A stretch of DNA of 64,000 nt from positions 4,693,484-4,757,483 of the forward strand of contig NZ_CP151099.1 in NCBI RefSeq assembly GCF_038096175.1, read 5' to 3'. Both the position numbers and the translations under genes were made by a program. Shown here piece by piece: positions 54,106 through 63,117 of this stretch. The notes beneath the pieces are model-generated. The model searched no databases and was not told the origin of the DNA. It saw only the letters and a list, made by a program, of their open reading frames with translations. The stretch comes from Nostoc sp. UHCC 0302. GTDB lineage: Bacteria > Cyanobacteriota > Cyanobacteriia > Cyanobacteriales > Nostocaceae. Numbering within the stretch: position 1 is the stretch's first letter; every line of letters begins with the position of its first letter.

Positions 54106-55086
54106 CTACATGGTAGGAGTAATTACAAACAACAGCGACTGTTGATCTATTTCTGGAAAATCAACTTCCAGGGTATAAGCCTGATTAAGTTGCTGACAAC
54201 TTAACTCGACCTTCAAGCATCCCGGACTCGAAGACTGTGCCACTGCTAAGGTGTCATTTCCCCGCAAGGTCAGAATTCCTTTAACAGGTAATTCCCCCTG
54301 AACAAGCAATTTTGTAACCTTACCCAGAATTACGCGTTCTACCCTGATGCTAAGAGTACCAACGCTAGTCTGCCATTGTCTTTCCACTACTCGATTGCTT
54401 CGTGAAAGCGGCAGAGTCAAATTCTCCAGTAGTTGTTTGGCTGCTAACAGTGACACTGCCATCTGTTGACGCGGTTGTAAATCTGAGTAATCGCTCTCAA
54501 TATTGGCTATTTTCTCCAAAGTATCCACAGACCGATAGGTGCTTCTTAGCACCAATCCAGCTATGTCGTTGAGCGCCTGGGAATCATTGGGGAAAAAACT
54601 CTCCACCACTTGAACTAATTTTGCCCCTAGTGGTATTGAGGATGTGACTAATGCCTGACACTGTTCTAGCAGTTGCCGAAAAACTCTCTCCGGTAAAGGA
54701 ACCGGCAGATTTAACTTAGACTGCTGTTCCATCCATCCCCAGCCAGGAACGAGTGCGATCGCTGGCTCGTTAACCATCTCAGGATAGTCTATTAATTGTG
54801 TTTCCCAAGGAAACAACGGTGGATGGTTTTGGATTTGAATTTGTAAACGACGCTTGATGACGGCTTGAAAACGTTCTTGCACAGTAGGAATTTCTCCCAG
54901 TTGAAAGGTTTGGGGTGTCCCTCCCAATTCTTGCTCACCACTTTTTGAAGTGGCAGCTTCGTTAGGAGAGTTTTTCACCCCGTCAATTTCCTCACTGTCT
55001 ACCGAGGGTTGCCCGGAGTTTTTGACATTATCTGTCAATAACCAATCGAGAAACTGGTATTGTGAGGATTCTGAGTCACTATTCAT
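54106..55086 (-). CDS. patU: PatU, heterocyst-pattern protein (unsplit)
   Basis: A 326-residue soluble protein directly downstream of hetZ. I assign PatU from its position and its length relative to PatU5 plus PatU3 in Anabaena PCC 7120, where the gene is split. Here it is a single frame. The N-terminal third is polar and acidic, with low complexity. The C-terminal two-thirds (about 75-326) looks folded and contains PPLFPWETQLIDYP and GWGWMEQQSKLNLPVPLPE. The ATG at 55086 overlaps hetZ by 8 bases (ATGAATAG), implying translational coupling. An ATG at 55098 is also open. Function in heterocyst spacing is known for the family, not shown here. Confidence 0.75.
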   Translation of the reverse strand: MNSDSESSQYQFLDWLLTDNVKNSGQPSVDSEEIDGVKNSPNEAATSKSGEQELGGTPQTFQLGEIPTVQERFQAVIKRRLQIQIQNHPPLFPWETQLIDYPEMVNEPAIALVPGWGWMEQQSKLNLPVPLPERVFRQLLEQCQALVTSSIPLGAKLVQVVESFFPNDSQALNDIAGLVLRSTYRSVDTLEKIANIESDYSDLQPRQQMAVSLLAAKQLLENLTLPLSRSNRVVERQWQTSVGTLSIRVERVILGKVTKLLVQGELPVKGILTLRGNDTLAVAQSSSPGCLKVELSCQQLNQAYTLEVDFPEIDQQSLLFVITPTM

Positions 55087-56269
55087 GAGTAAATGCACTT
55101 GATCCGGACACTAATGAGTTACGAATTTCCCAAGCTTGTTCAAGAATTTTAAACCACCGTTTTTGAAGTTGTGCCATTGACAGCCCCAAAGTTTTGGCAA
55201 TTTTTTCGTCGGCTAGCCCTTGTTGTTTCAACTCTAGTAAAGACCGCTGTTTCTCCTCCAACTGGGCTGTATAGACTTGCCATTGCTGGGGGGTCAAGCC
55301 CAAATTTGTGTGCAAAGAAGCTTCTAACCACTCGTGAACTAGTTCCCAGCGATGTAACAAGGCAAACCGAATTAAATGATACTTAAAGCGTTGTTGTAAA
55401 TAATCTCTCTGGCGAGGGGTCAAACCCAAAACTTCTTCAATTTCCTGTGCTGATAAATCTTGGAGCCGCAAGGAAAAATAATCAGCACAGTCTGTTTGTT
55501 GGCGTTGCTCAAGATAATCCATTAACTCAGTAATTACAACAGAGCGCAAGGTATCTTCTTCTGGTTCTGGTTCGGCTTGCGTTGCCATTGTTGAGCGTAA
55601 TTGCTGCACTGCTGGCTCTTCCCAAGAACCATCGCCTTCGTTATTACTACCTTCAGCTGCTTGTTCTATGTCTACGCTGGTTTCTGGAGGTTGCTGTTGC
55701 GAGAAAGTTTGCGCCCGTAGGATGATTAGTTGCTGCTGACGCCCTGGTAAAGGAATCCGTCGCTTACCATAGCGTTCGGTAAACGCCATGTACTCAGCCA
55801 ATTCCAGCAGGGTCTGAGGACGATAGGTTGCGGGGAGTTGGTTTTCCCGACGAAAAGCGTTCAAAGCCTCCAGGTAAAAACTCTGAAGAAAATCTTCAAT
55901 TATGGTCAGCCGCCCTTGATAGCTCAATTGCTTCTGAGGAGGATTAATGTAGCGATAGATAATAGCACTCAAAGTACTGTGGAGTTCTACTCTACCCCGG
56001 TTTGAACCCAACATATAGTACCGGAGACATTGTTGCAGCCGATGTCGGGCTAGGGTAATTGCTGAATTTTCTATAGCTCCGGAAGCTTGGATGCGTTTAC
56101 TTTCAGTGCAAATCCGGTGAACTTCGGCGCTAATTCGTGTCGCCACATCATGGCAATTCTGTGACGAAGCTTTGGTTGATTGCTGAAGCTCCTTGAATAG
56201 GAGTTGAAATATCACCTCCACGCCGATAGAATTTTCTCCCAGAAAAGTTGCGGTTGCGGCTGAATTCAT
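55079..56269 (-). CDS. hetZ: HetZ, heterocyst differentiation regulator
   Basis: A 396-residue protein, close to the 401 of Anabaena HetZ. It begins MNSAATATFLGENSIGVEVI and contains RGRVELHSTLSAIIYRYINP, YLEALNAFRRENQL and LLELAEYMAFTERYGKRRIP, with a C-terminal helix-turn-helix-like portion (LTPQQWQVYTAQLEEKQ, LADEKIAKTLGLSMAQLQKRW). HetZ acts early in heterocyst differentiation, under HetR, and can bind DNA. The central part (about 195-235) is acidic and low-complexity. It shares the transcript with patU. The upstream 205 bases are shared with a divergent gene at 56475. Confidence 0.88.
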   Translation of the reverse strand: MNSAATATFLGENSIGVEVIFQLLFKELQQSTKASSQNCHDVATRISAEVHRICTESKRIQASGAIENSAITLARHRLQQCLRYYMLGSNRGRVELHSTLSAIIYRYINPPQKQLSYQGRLTIIEDFLQSFYLEALNAFRRENQLPATYRPQTLLELAEYMAFTERYGKRRIPLPGRQQQLIILRAQTFSQQQPPETSVDIEQAAEGSNNEGDGSWEEPAVQQLRSTMATQAEPEPEEDTLRSVVITELMDYLEQRQQTDCADYFSLRLQDLSAQEIEEVLGLTPRQRDYLQQRFKYHLIRFALLHRWELVHEWLEASLHTNLGLTPQQWQVYTAQLEEKQRSLLELKQQGLADEKIAKTLGLSMAQLQKRWFKILEQAWEIRNSLVSGSSAFTHE

Positions 56270-56474
56270 AGTCTCGGTTTTAAACAGACCCTAAAAGTAC
56301 TTAAATAGAACCTATACGGCCGTGGGTATTGGCTTTTTGTGTTTTGCGTATAAGCTAAACGCAGGGCAATGCTGCGTCTCAGATTCGCTTAGTTTATTGT
56401 TCCCAACTCTGTTTGGATTATTGACACTTCGATAAATTTTATAGCCATTACCCAGAAGCCGTTGACAGGTCATT
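56270..56474. promoter_or_regulatory. Divergent promoter region of hetZ and the gene at 56475
   Basis: The 205-base region holds a small inverted repeat ACGCAG-GGCAATG-CTGCGT (about 56359-56377). I could not see a clear match to the long HetR-binding palindrome known for Anabaena targets, so regulation by HetR is not shown. Confidence 0.4.
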
Positions 56475-56948
56475 ATGAATTTAGAAGCACAAATTCAATT
56501 GCTGATTGACAATGCACCCCATGATGGTATAACACGACAACTTGTCGCAGCAATCGCTCCTGCGCTTGGCGCGATCGCTCGAAAGTTACGCTATTCCCAG
56601 TACTACATTCTCCAAAGTTTGCAGCAAGATTGGGTTTTAACTACGTTGAGCAACCGTGCAAATCCACAATTGGAAAAGCGCGTCATTTATGCTTTTCCTA
56701 CCTTACAGGATGTTTCACTAAACTCATCTGCTGGGCTAGACCCTCAACTAATAGCTACAGTTGTTCCTGTGGTTAATATTTTGTTCCAACTAGTAGCGTT
56801 AGAACCTGTAGACAGCATAGTTTTTTTTGAAACTCCAGGCACAACTACAAATGCGATCGAAGTACCACGGTCTGATCTGCAAAATCTGATTCAAAAACAG
56901 CTACAACAAAATAGATTCCAGAAAGAAATACCCCCTGATATTGCTTGA
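56475..56948 (+). CDS. Conserved cyanobacterial protein, unknown function
   Basis: A 157-residue soluble protein starting MNLEAQIQLLIDNAPHDGITRQLVAAIAPALGAIARKLRYSQYYILQSL, which reads as a compact alpha/beta domain. The family is not one I can name. It is divergent from hetZ and is followed by a repeat-rich gap. Clean reading frame, HIP1 sites inside the gene and its place beside hetZ suggest a real, conserved gene. Confidence 0.75.
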   Translation: MNLEAQIQLLIDNAPHDGITRQLVAAIAPALGAIARKLRYSQYYILQSLQQDWVLTTLSNRANPQLEKRVIYAFPTLQDVSLNSSAGLDPQLIATVVPVVNILFQLVALEPVDSIVFFETPGTTTNAIEVPRSDLQNLIQKQLQQNRFQKEIPPDIA

Positions 56949-57206
56949 ATTGGAGGCTAGGGACTGGGGACACTTCTCTACGAGAGGCTGCGCCCTAAGC
57001 ACAGCTGTGCCGCAGGCCTTACGACAAGCGGTAGTTGAATCTCGACTTGGCTCGATTTCCGCGTACTTGTGCTGAGTGCAGCCGAAGTAGTCGAAACTCA
57101 GTGCATCGCTGGGAACTGGGGACTGGGGAGTATTCCAAAATATGTTCGGGGTTAAAGAAAATTCCATAATTTTGGAGCTTGTTACCTAATCCCCAATCCC
57201 CAATCC
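56949..57206. repeat. Repeat cluster: dispersed element and heptamer arrays
   Basis: Contains a second copy of the CTTGTGCTGAG...GCCGAAGTAGTCGAAACTCAG...GCATCGCT element (57066-57110; other copy 17715-17770), a GGGACTGGGGAC array (about 57110-57130), and CCCCAAT heptamers (about 57186-57208). No gene is present. Confidence 0.6.
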
Positions 57207-58178
57207 CTAATAGAGCCGACTCAGATTATATTCAGCTATTTTAACCAATGCTTCCTGAGATTCTGAGGCTGGGAGAGCCGCAAGATGTTCTGTCGCTAAC
57301 TTAGCATGGTGACTAGCTAATTCTCGCGATCGCTGTATACCGTGACTATCTTGAATCAAATCCAACGCCTGCTCTAAATCACCTTCTTGGGCAAACTCTC
57401 GTTCAATTAGCGCTTCCAGGGATGGTTTTTCTTCTAAAGCAAATAAGACTGGTGCAGTCAAATGACCACTTTTGAGATCCGAACCCACTGGCTTACCCAA
57501 TGCATCTGTTGTACTCGTGAAATCTAAAATATCATCCACAATCTGAAAAGCTAGACCAAGATGACGTCCGTAATTATACAAATGCTCGGCTGTTTCTGCG
57601 GAAACTTCACCCAGTAAACCGGCTGCTTTAGAACTATTGGCAATTAATGAAGCAGTTTTGTAATAGCTCTTTTCAAGGTAAGCCTCAATTGAGATACTGG
57701 TTTTAAAACGGCTCACTCCCTGCTGGATCTCCCCAGAAGCCAGATCCATAATCACTTCTGAAAGTAGTTTTACCACCTCCAGATTGTCCAAGTTTGCCAA
57801 ATACCAAGATGATTGGGCAAAGAGAAAATCTCCTGCGAGTATGGCAATGCGGTTACCAACCAAACTATGAACGGTGGGAACACCACGTCGGACATTTGAC
57901 TCGTCTACTACATCGTCGTGTACCAAGCTAGCTGTGTGAATCATTTCCGTAATTTCTGCTAGGCGTCGGTGACGAGGTGTAATGTCTTGTTCTAGCATGG
58001 TCGCCCGCGATACCAGCAGGACAATTGCTGGTCTGATGCGTTTCCCCCCAGCTCCGAATAAATATTCGGCTGCTGCACTGAGGATGGGGTGGCGATTCCC
58101 AACTAGCTGCTTGAGGTTATCGGCTAGTATTCGCAAGTCTGCTTCCACAGGGGTAAACAGGGAGGTGGCTGGGGTCAT
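57207..58178 (-). CDS. sds: Solanesyl-type polyprenyl diphosphate synthase
   Basis: Builds the long isoprenoid tail of plastoquinone from isopentenyl diphosphate units. The 323-residue protein has both Asp-rich motifs, DDVVD (88-92) and DDILD (215-219), plus GGKRIRPAI and the HTASLVHDDVVDES context. Residues before the first motif (positions -5 and -4: Ala-Ser-Leu-Val) are small, which fits long-chain products. The exact chain length (solanesyl or other) cannot be read reliably. The ATG at 58178 gives the family start. It uses the dxr-derived MEP precursors made elsewhere in the window. Confidence 0.92.
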   Translation of the reverse strand: MTPATSLFTPVEADLRILADNLKQLVGNRHPILSAAAEYLFGAGGKRIRPAIVLLVSRATMLEQDITPRHRRLAEITEMIHTASLVHDDVVDESNVRRGVPTVHSLVGNRIAILAGDFLFAQSSWYLANLDNLEVVKLLSEVIMDLASGEIQQGVSRFKTSISIEAYLEKSYYKTASLIANSSKAAGLLGEVSAETAEHLYNYGRHLGLAFQIVDDILDFTSTTDALGKPVGSDLKSGHLTAPVLFALEEKPSLEALIEREFAQEGDLEQALDLIQDSHGIQRSRELASHHAKLATEHLAALPASESQEALVKIAEYNLSRLY

Positions 58179-59370
58179 GGATGGGCGGACTCTGGCTTAG
58201 GTTACGAAAGTTTACATATCCTAATAATCATTTTAAGATAACCCTGTGCTAGCGCAAAGTTTTCCTTTACTAATCCCACACTTGTAGCCTTTGAAGAAGT
58301 CTGAAGGGTGATGAGTATAGTGCTACGCAACAGAAATCTTTGATGCACTTCTACTCTCGTGGACGCACTCAAAGCGATCAGCTTTGTTTCCACACGGTTA
58401 TTGACTTTAAAAACGGTAATTTTAAGCACTATTTAGCTCTAAGTAGTGTTACGTAGCTAAGTAGTGCTTTGATAATCATCCTAAAGATATATTTTTTCTA
58501 GAAGATGTCTTTTTAGGGTAATTATATGGGTATATATGCAACAAATGTTATCTATACAAACCAGTAATGTTGCTAAATTTTTTCAGCAATATTAAGTTTC
58601 TACTTAACCTAGAATATCACTATTATAAATATGGGGAGGTAAATAAGCTTACAATAACTTTCTTTACTTCCTCCAAATTATACATTTTTTACTATGAGCT
58701 AGGGCTAAGATAAGTATTATTGCTTATTGACAAAATAGATTTAATATTAATTTTAATAAATTAGAATTCGGGCTAATTTTTCCCAGGCTAATGTCTAGCT
58801 ATCTAAAAAATTTGAAATTTAGCGGAGAAGTTGGCTTCAAAGTCAGGCTCATTGTGTTACGCTAAAATCTAGGGATTTTAAAATTTTCAGATATTCACCT
58901 GCCAAAGGTAAGTCATTTATAAAGTGATATTACCTAAATTGGTGCAGTGAGTCTAAAATAAATCGTCGTTGTTAAATCAAGGGAGTAATTCCTTAAATTT
59001 ATATACGCGACATCAAAAACTCCTGGGTTGGAGCTATGCGATACCTTGGTGTAAGCTGTTATACGCATTCAGCGCACGTTGAGCGCCAGCGTTGCTTCTA
59101 TCATGGTAGCAAGCATGACAATAATGCAGGCCAAGTAGACTGCTAAGAAGCGCAGTTGTGATTTGCCATTTGGCTATTTAACTGCTGTGGGATGTCTGGT
59201 CTGCAAAAAAAATTTAGTTCAATAGTGAGTTTTACTATCCGTAGAGAATTATATCTCTGCGGCAAAGTTCAGCATAGCACACTACAGCCATCAAGAATGT
59301 ACTTGCTTGGTTGAGGTTCTACTAATTTTATGGAATTTCATATTTGTTTGAGAAAGGTGCTGGTAGAACA
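58179..59370. other. Long AT-rich intergenic region
   Basis: About 1.2 kb between the polyprenyl synthase and a small membrane protein gene. It is AT-rich with a few GC-rich repeat pieces near 59040-59150 (GCGCACGTTGAGCGCCAGCG, GGTAGCAAGCATG). Only short shadow frames are open. The promoter of the synthase (minus strand) lies at the left edge. Confidence 0.45.
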
Positions 59371-59616
59371 ATGATTTACGGAAGTATGCCTATGATGATT
59401 TTTATTTTAGCGTCTGGATATTTGTTCACAGTCTACGTCCTATTAGCACTGGCAAAGCGCACAGGCACAAAAACTGTTAATACGAGTGTTCCTTCATCTA
59501 CCACAGGAAGGCACAACCAGGAGAGGCTCATCAGCACAAAGGTGAGTGAAGCAGTTAATAGTGAGCCAGCCCGGTCTTGGGAAGCCAGTCCCTTGCGGGG
59601 GTTCCCCCCGTTGTAG
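59371..59616 (+). CDS. Small membrane protein whose C-terminus runs into a repeat
   Basis: An 81-residue protein. The ATG at 59371 gives MIYGSMPMMIFILASGYLFTVYVLLALAKRTG, a single strong membrane segment. The frame continues through TSVPSSTTGRHNQERL. The last 17 or so residues (EPARSWEASPLRGFPPL) come from a dispersed repeat starting near 59563, so the native C-terminus has probably been replaced. It lies between murI and sds but on the other strand. The function is unknown. Confidence 0.6.
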   Translation: MIYGSMPMMIFILASGYLFTVYVLLALAKRTGTKTVNTSVPSSTTGRHNQERLISTKVSEAVNSEPARSWEASPLRGFPPL

Positions 59617-59792
59617 GAACTGGCGTGGTTCCCACGCCACTTGCTTCTTCCTTGGCGCTAGCCTCTCTTTGGGAAAAGGGGAGACCGTAGGCGAACAAGC
59701 TAGGGAAACTGTCCAACGCAGTGGCTTCCCATGAGCGACTGGCGCTCGCGTTTGCGGAGCGTCTCATAGAGAAGCGTATCCGAAGGAGTCAA
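59563..59792. repeat. GC-rich dispersed repeat cluster
   Basis: About 230 bases with nested hairpins: CGGGGG/CCCCCG (about 59596-59610) and a perfect TGGCGTGG-TTC-CCACGCCA stem (59621-59639). Pieces such as GGCGCTAGCCTCTC, GGAGACCGTAGGCGAAC and GCGTTTGCGGAGCGTCTC are typical of Nostoc repeats. It ends near the murI stop and is probably a composite of several small elements. Confidence 0.6.
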
Positions 59793-59825
59793 TATTTTGG
59801 CTCTTGTCTATTGACTAGTAAATAA

Positions 59826-60707
59826 TTATCCAACAAAGTCTTGTTGGAGTTGGGAAACAGACATATCAGTGAAGCAAACCTGTTCTACCATTGGGGTATA
59901 ACCTAGCCAATGTACACCGGACTGGGCAAACTGTTGCGGGCAACCGCTGACAGCGAAGCGAGTTGGTAGTGGTGGATAAGTATTCTTCAAGCCGAGTAAG
60001 TCTAATTCTTGACCACAAGCTGTTACAACATGAACAGCTGGGTCAACCAGCTTGACTTGAGAGGGTAGGAGCGATCGCAGTACTGGTGTCAGCAAGGGAT
60101 AATGAGTACAGCCGTGGACTAAAGTATCGATTTCCTGTTTTAGTAATGGTTCTAGATAGGAACGTGCTACTTCAGTGGTGTAGGGGTCGTGAATGCGGTT
60201 TTGCTCAATGAGTGGTACAAACTCAGGACATCCAACTTGCCAGACTTGGACATCAGGATCAATTTCAAGAATAGCTTGCTTATAAGCATTACTCTTAGCA
60301 GTAGCAGGGGTAGCGATTACCCCAATACGTTTTCCTTGCTGTACCGCTGCTCTTGCACCTGGAAGAATTACTCCGAGAATGGGTAAATTAAATTCTTCGC
60401 GGACTGTTTCTAGTGCAAGGGCAGAACTGGTGTTGCAAGCCATAATCACCATTTTTACCCGTTGCTGTTGCAGCCAGGTAATAATTTCGCGTGTAAACTG
60501 GATAATTTCTGTCTGGGAACGGATACCATAAGGAAGTCTAGCTGTATCCCCAACGTAAATAATTGATTCGTTGGGGAGTTGCCGATATAGTTGCCGCAGT
60601 ACTGTAAGACCACCCACGCCACTATCAAAAATGCCAATTGGGGCGCATTGGGGTTCTAGACCAGAAAAATCGTAAAAATTACTGTCCAAGATGGAAGATG
60701 AATACAC
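59826..60707 (-). CDS. murI: Glutamate racemase
   Basis: Makes D-glutamate for peptidoglycan. The 293-residue protein has the two catalytic cysteines in MACNTSSA and HGCTHYPLL, with IGIFDSGVGGLTVLRQL at the N-terminus and GDTARLPYG. The frame is open to an ATG at 60761, but the GTG at 60707 (VYSSSILDSNFYDF) gives a family-like N-terminus. The next gene upstream, amiC2, lies 95 bases (or 149) away on the same strand, so cotranscription with the amidases is possible. That would group D-Glu supply with wall remodelling. Confidence 0.93.
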   Translation of the reverse strand: MYSSSILDSNFYDFSGLEPQCAPIGIFDSGVGGLTVLRQLYRQLPNESIIYVGDTARLPYGIRSQTEIIQFTREIITWLQQQRVKMVIMACNTSSALALETVREEFNLPILGVILPGARAAVQQGKRIGVIATPATAKSNAYKQAILEIDPDVQVWQVGCPEFVPLIEQNRIHDPYTTEVARSYLEPLLKQEIDTLVHGCTHYPLLTPVLRSLLPSQVKLVDPAVHVVTACGQELDLLGLKNTYPPLPTRFAVSGCPQQFAQSGVHWLGYTPMVEQVCFTDMSVSQLQQDFVG

Positions 60708-60855
60708 AGGCAGATATTGATTTAGGTTTGTAGATTTAGAGATACAGAATTTAGCAGACAATTTGCCAATTGTTCACTAAATTCTGCATCAAAAGAAGTC
60801 TAAATACCACCTCATTAATTAGTAATTTGTACTACGTTTTTACCTTAGCTGCATT

Positions 60856-62760
60856 TTACCTACGCTGTAAGTACTTCAGAATACCACTCGCGATCGCCTC
60901 TGCCATCCGATTTTGGTAATCTCGTGTTGCCAATCTGGGATTATCTTCCCGACCTGTCATGTAACCTGTTTCCACTAAAATCGAGGGCATAGAGCTTTTT
61001 CTTAAGACGTAGAATCTAGCTTTGCGCGTTCCCCGATCGTTTATAGTACCGATATTTTGCAGAATAGTATTACGAACTACTTCAGCCAAATTATAACCGC
61101 TGTCATAATAATATACTTCTAAACCATTGACATCAGGGCGATTATCAACCGAATTAGCATGAATACTTACAAATAAAGTCGCATTAGCTCGTTCGGCGAT
61201 GTCAACCCGTCCCTGAAGCTCTACAAAAAAGTCAGCATCCCGCGTTAGCACCGCTTGGACACCATGTTGCTCTAAAATCGCTGCTACTTTTTGACCTATT
61301 GGCAAAACTACATCTTTTTCTAATAATCCGCCTATACCAGGAGCGCCAGAGTCTTTTCCACCATGTCCAGGGTCAATGACTACTAGTAATTTTCCTCTAG
61401 GAACTGAGGGACGCTGCGGCTGTGATTGAGATATGGGCGAAGGATTGTCTGTGGGATCTGGTAAAGATCCTCCGTTTATCGGTGGTAGCGGAGGTATAGC
61501 AACCGGGGGTGACACCTGACGAAATCTTTGTAATTGTAGAGCCAATAGCTGGTCACTGACTTGGTTGAGTTCGCCAATTTGCACTCCTGCGGCTGGTTGA
61601 ACCAAGACAACAACACTATTAGATTCTTGCGGTTGTAGGCGTACCCGCAGGATAGGGCTATTGGCATTAAAAGTCGGCCCTGCGACTTTGGGAGCTAACT
61701 TAGCGTTGTTAATACTAATGCGGAACAACCCAGAACTTCTATCCCAACCTCCCGTAGCAGATATCGTTTGGTCGGCTCGAATCAGCAGTTGTGTACCATT
61801 ACCAGCTAGTTCCACAGATTGAATGTTAGCAGGTGAGTTGTTATCAGTTATTATGGGGCGTGGACTATTACTTCCAGGCAATTGAGCCAAGCCACGACTA
61901 GGTAGAATTACAAAACCACCAACACTACTTGTGCTTGCGCGCCAATCAGGGCTATTTTTGTCTACCTGGAACGTCATGCGAACAACAGGTGGGCTTGTTT
62001 GCCGTTGGGCAAATTGAATATTGTTGACGCCATAGCGATTGATGACATTTTCCTGGGACAGACTTGGTGATAAAGATGCACCAGCAATGTCAAAATTAAT
62101 TGTTTTTTGATCGTCGCTACGTCTTACCTTAATCTGAGGATTACCACCAGTAGTGCGGACAAAAAAACCGTCACCAGTGATTCGTAAGTTCTCAATCTCT
62201 GTTACTTTTGTTACGGTGCTGGCAAGCGTGCCGTTTCGAGCTGGGGTGACAGAGCCTGTCCTCACTACATTGTAAATATTTCTGGGGGAAAAAACTGGCG
62301 TGGTTGTCTTTGGGAGAACTTGTGTAGCTGGAGCTTCTGTTTGCTGACTTCCAATATCCGCAACTTCCTCAGATTTTGGTGTTGGTAATTGCACCGTCCA
62401 GCGACTGGCAGTTGTCCCGACAAATTTCACCTGCTTGGGGTCTATTGTGTAACCAGGAGTGAGTTCGACGACTATGCGTGTTGTTTGTTCGTCAAACTGC
62501 CCGATTCGGATAGCACGAATTGCGCCGCCAACCTGTTGTGTTAGTTGCGGACGCCCAAATGTGGTTTCTGGTAAATCAATTACTAGACGAGTCGGGTTGA
62601 AGATTAATTCTGCTTTTGGTTGAACAGCCCCGAAAGTATTAATTTCTAATCGGTTTTGGTTGGCATCAAACCGCCAAGATTCTAGTTCCGCGGCCATTGC
62701 TGGCGACGACAGTATGAAGATAGTTCCAATAGTACTGGGTAATAACCAGTGTAGTTTCAC
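60856..62760 (-). CDS. amiC2: N-acetylmuramoyl-L-alanine amidase AmiC2-like (AMIN domains plus Amidase_3)
   Basis: A 634-residue periplasmic enzyme that cleaves peptide stems from peptidoglycan. It has a signal peptide (about 1-23) and two AMIN domains (about 25-130 and 315-415) that target it to the wall. Zinc-dependent Amidase_3 follows (about 455-632), with DPGHGGKDSGAPG (His), GLLEKDVVL (Glu), FVSIHANS (His) and ILVETGYMTG (catalytic Glu). In Anabaena PCC 7120 the amiC1-amiC2-murI cluster, as I recall, drills septal nanopores for cell-cell communication; that role is family knowledge. It shares much of its sequence with the next gene, a tandem paralogue. Confidence 0.9.
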   Translation of the reverse strand: MKLHWLLPSTIGTIFILSSPAMAAELESWRFDANQNRLEINTFGAVQPKAELIFNPTRLVIDLPETTFGRPQLTQQVGGAIRAIRIGQFDEQTTRIVVELTPGYTIDPKQVKFVGTTASRWTVQLPTPKSEEVADIGSQQTEAPATQVLPKTTTPVFSPRNIYNVVRTGSVTPARNGTLASTVTKVTEIENLRITGDGFFVRTTGGNPQIKVRRSDDQKTINFDIAGASLSPSLSQENVINRYGVNNIQFAQRQTSPPVVRMTFQVDKNSPDWRASTSSVGGFVILPSRGLAQLPGSNSPRPIITDNNSPANIQSVELAGNGTQLLIRADQTISATGGWDRSSGLFRISINNAKLAPKVAGPTFNANSPILRVRLQPQESNSVVVLVQPAAGVQIGELNQVSDQLLALQLQRFRQVSPPVAIPPLPPINGGSLPDPTDNPSPISQSQPQRPSVPRGKLLVVIDPGHGGKDSGAPGIGGLLEKDVVLPIGQKVAAILEQHGVQAVLTRDADFFVELQGRVDIAERANATLFVSIHANSVDNRPDVNGLEVYYYDSGYNLAEVVRNTILQNIGTINDRGTRKARFYVLRKSSMPSILVETGYMTGREDNPRLATRDYQNRMAEAIASGILKYLQRR

Positions 62761-63117
62761 AGTTTTTTCTCCTGATTCGCATTCATGGGAGCCGTTAAAA
62801 TCTCAACACATTGGCAATTCCTCACACCGTCACCGCCCAAACTTGAGCTTTGATGCCTTACTTGAGTTTTGTGCTGAATAATATAAAAACACAGACAGTC
62901 AATGGCGTAATTTATTGTGTGCTGCCCTGATTTTGCCATGCCATTAGCGCATAAACATTAGAGCAGCAAAGCATTAGATTACACTAAAAAAGATTTATTT
63001 ATTTTACTCAGATTTTTTCTGGATATCGGGAATACTTTTAACAGAATCACGACTACTAAGTTGTATAAAAATTGCAATCATTTAGATGTATTTACCCAAA
63101 GTTTTAGACTAATTTCT
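62761..63117. other. Intergenic region between the two amidase genes
   Basis: About 360 bases. It contains the promoter or leader of amiC2 and the end of the upstream paralogue. A partial inverted repeat AAACTTGAGC / ACTTGAGTTT (about 62837-62874) is present. No gene is visible. Confidence 0.4.

Noticed and set aside
56270-56474. HetR-binding site expected before hetZ
   Set aside because: I could not find the long HetR palindrome by eye; only a short 6-bp inverted repeat is present. Not claimed.
58202-58429. 75-codon minus-strand frame
   Set aside because: No recognised similarity and no ribosome-binding site; it appears to be a chance frame in AT-rich DNA.
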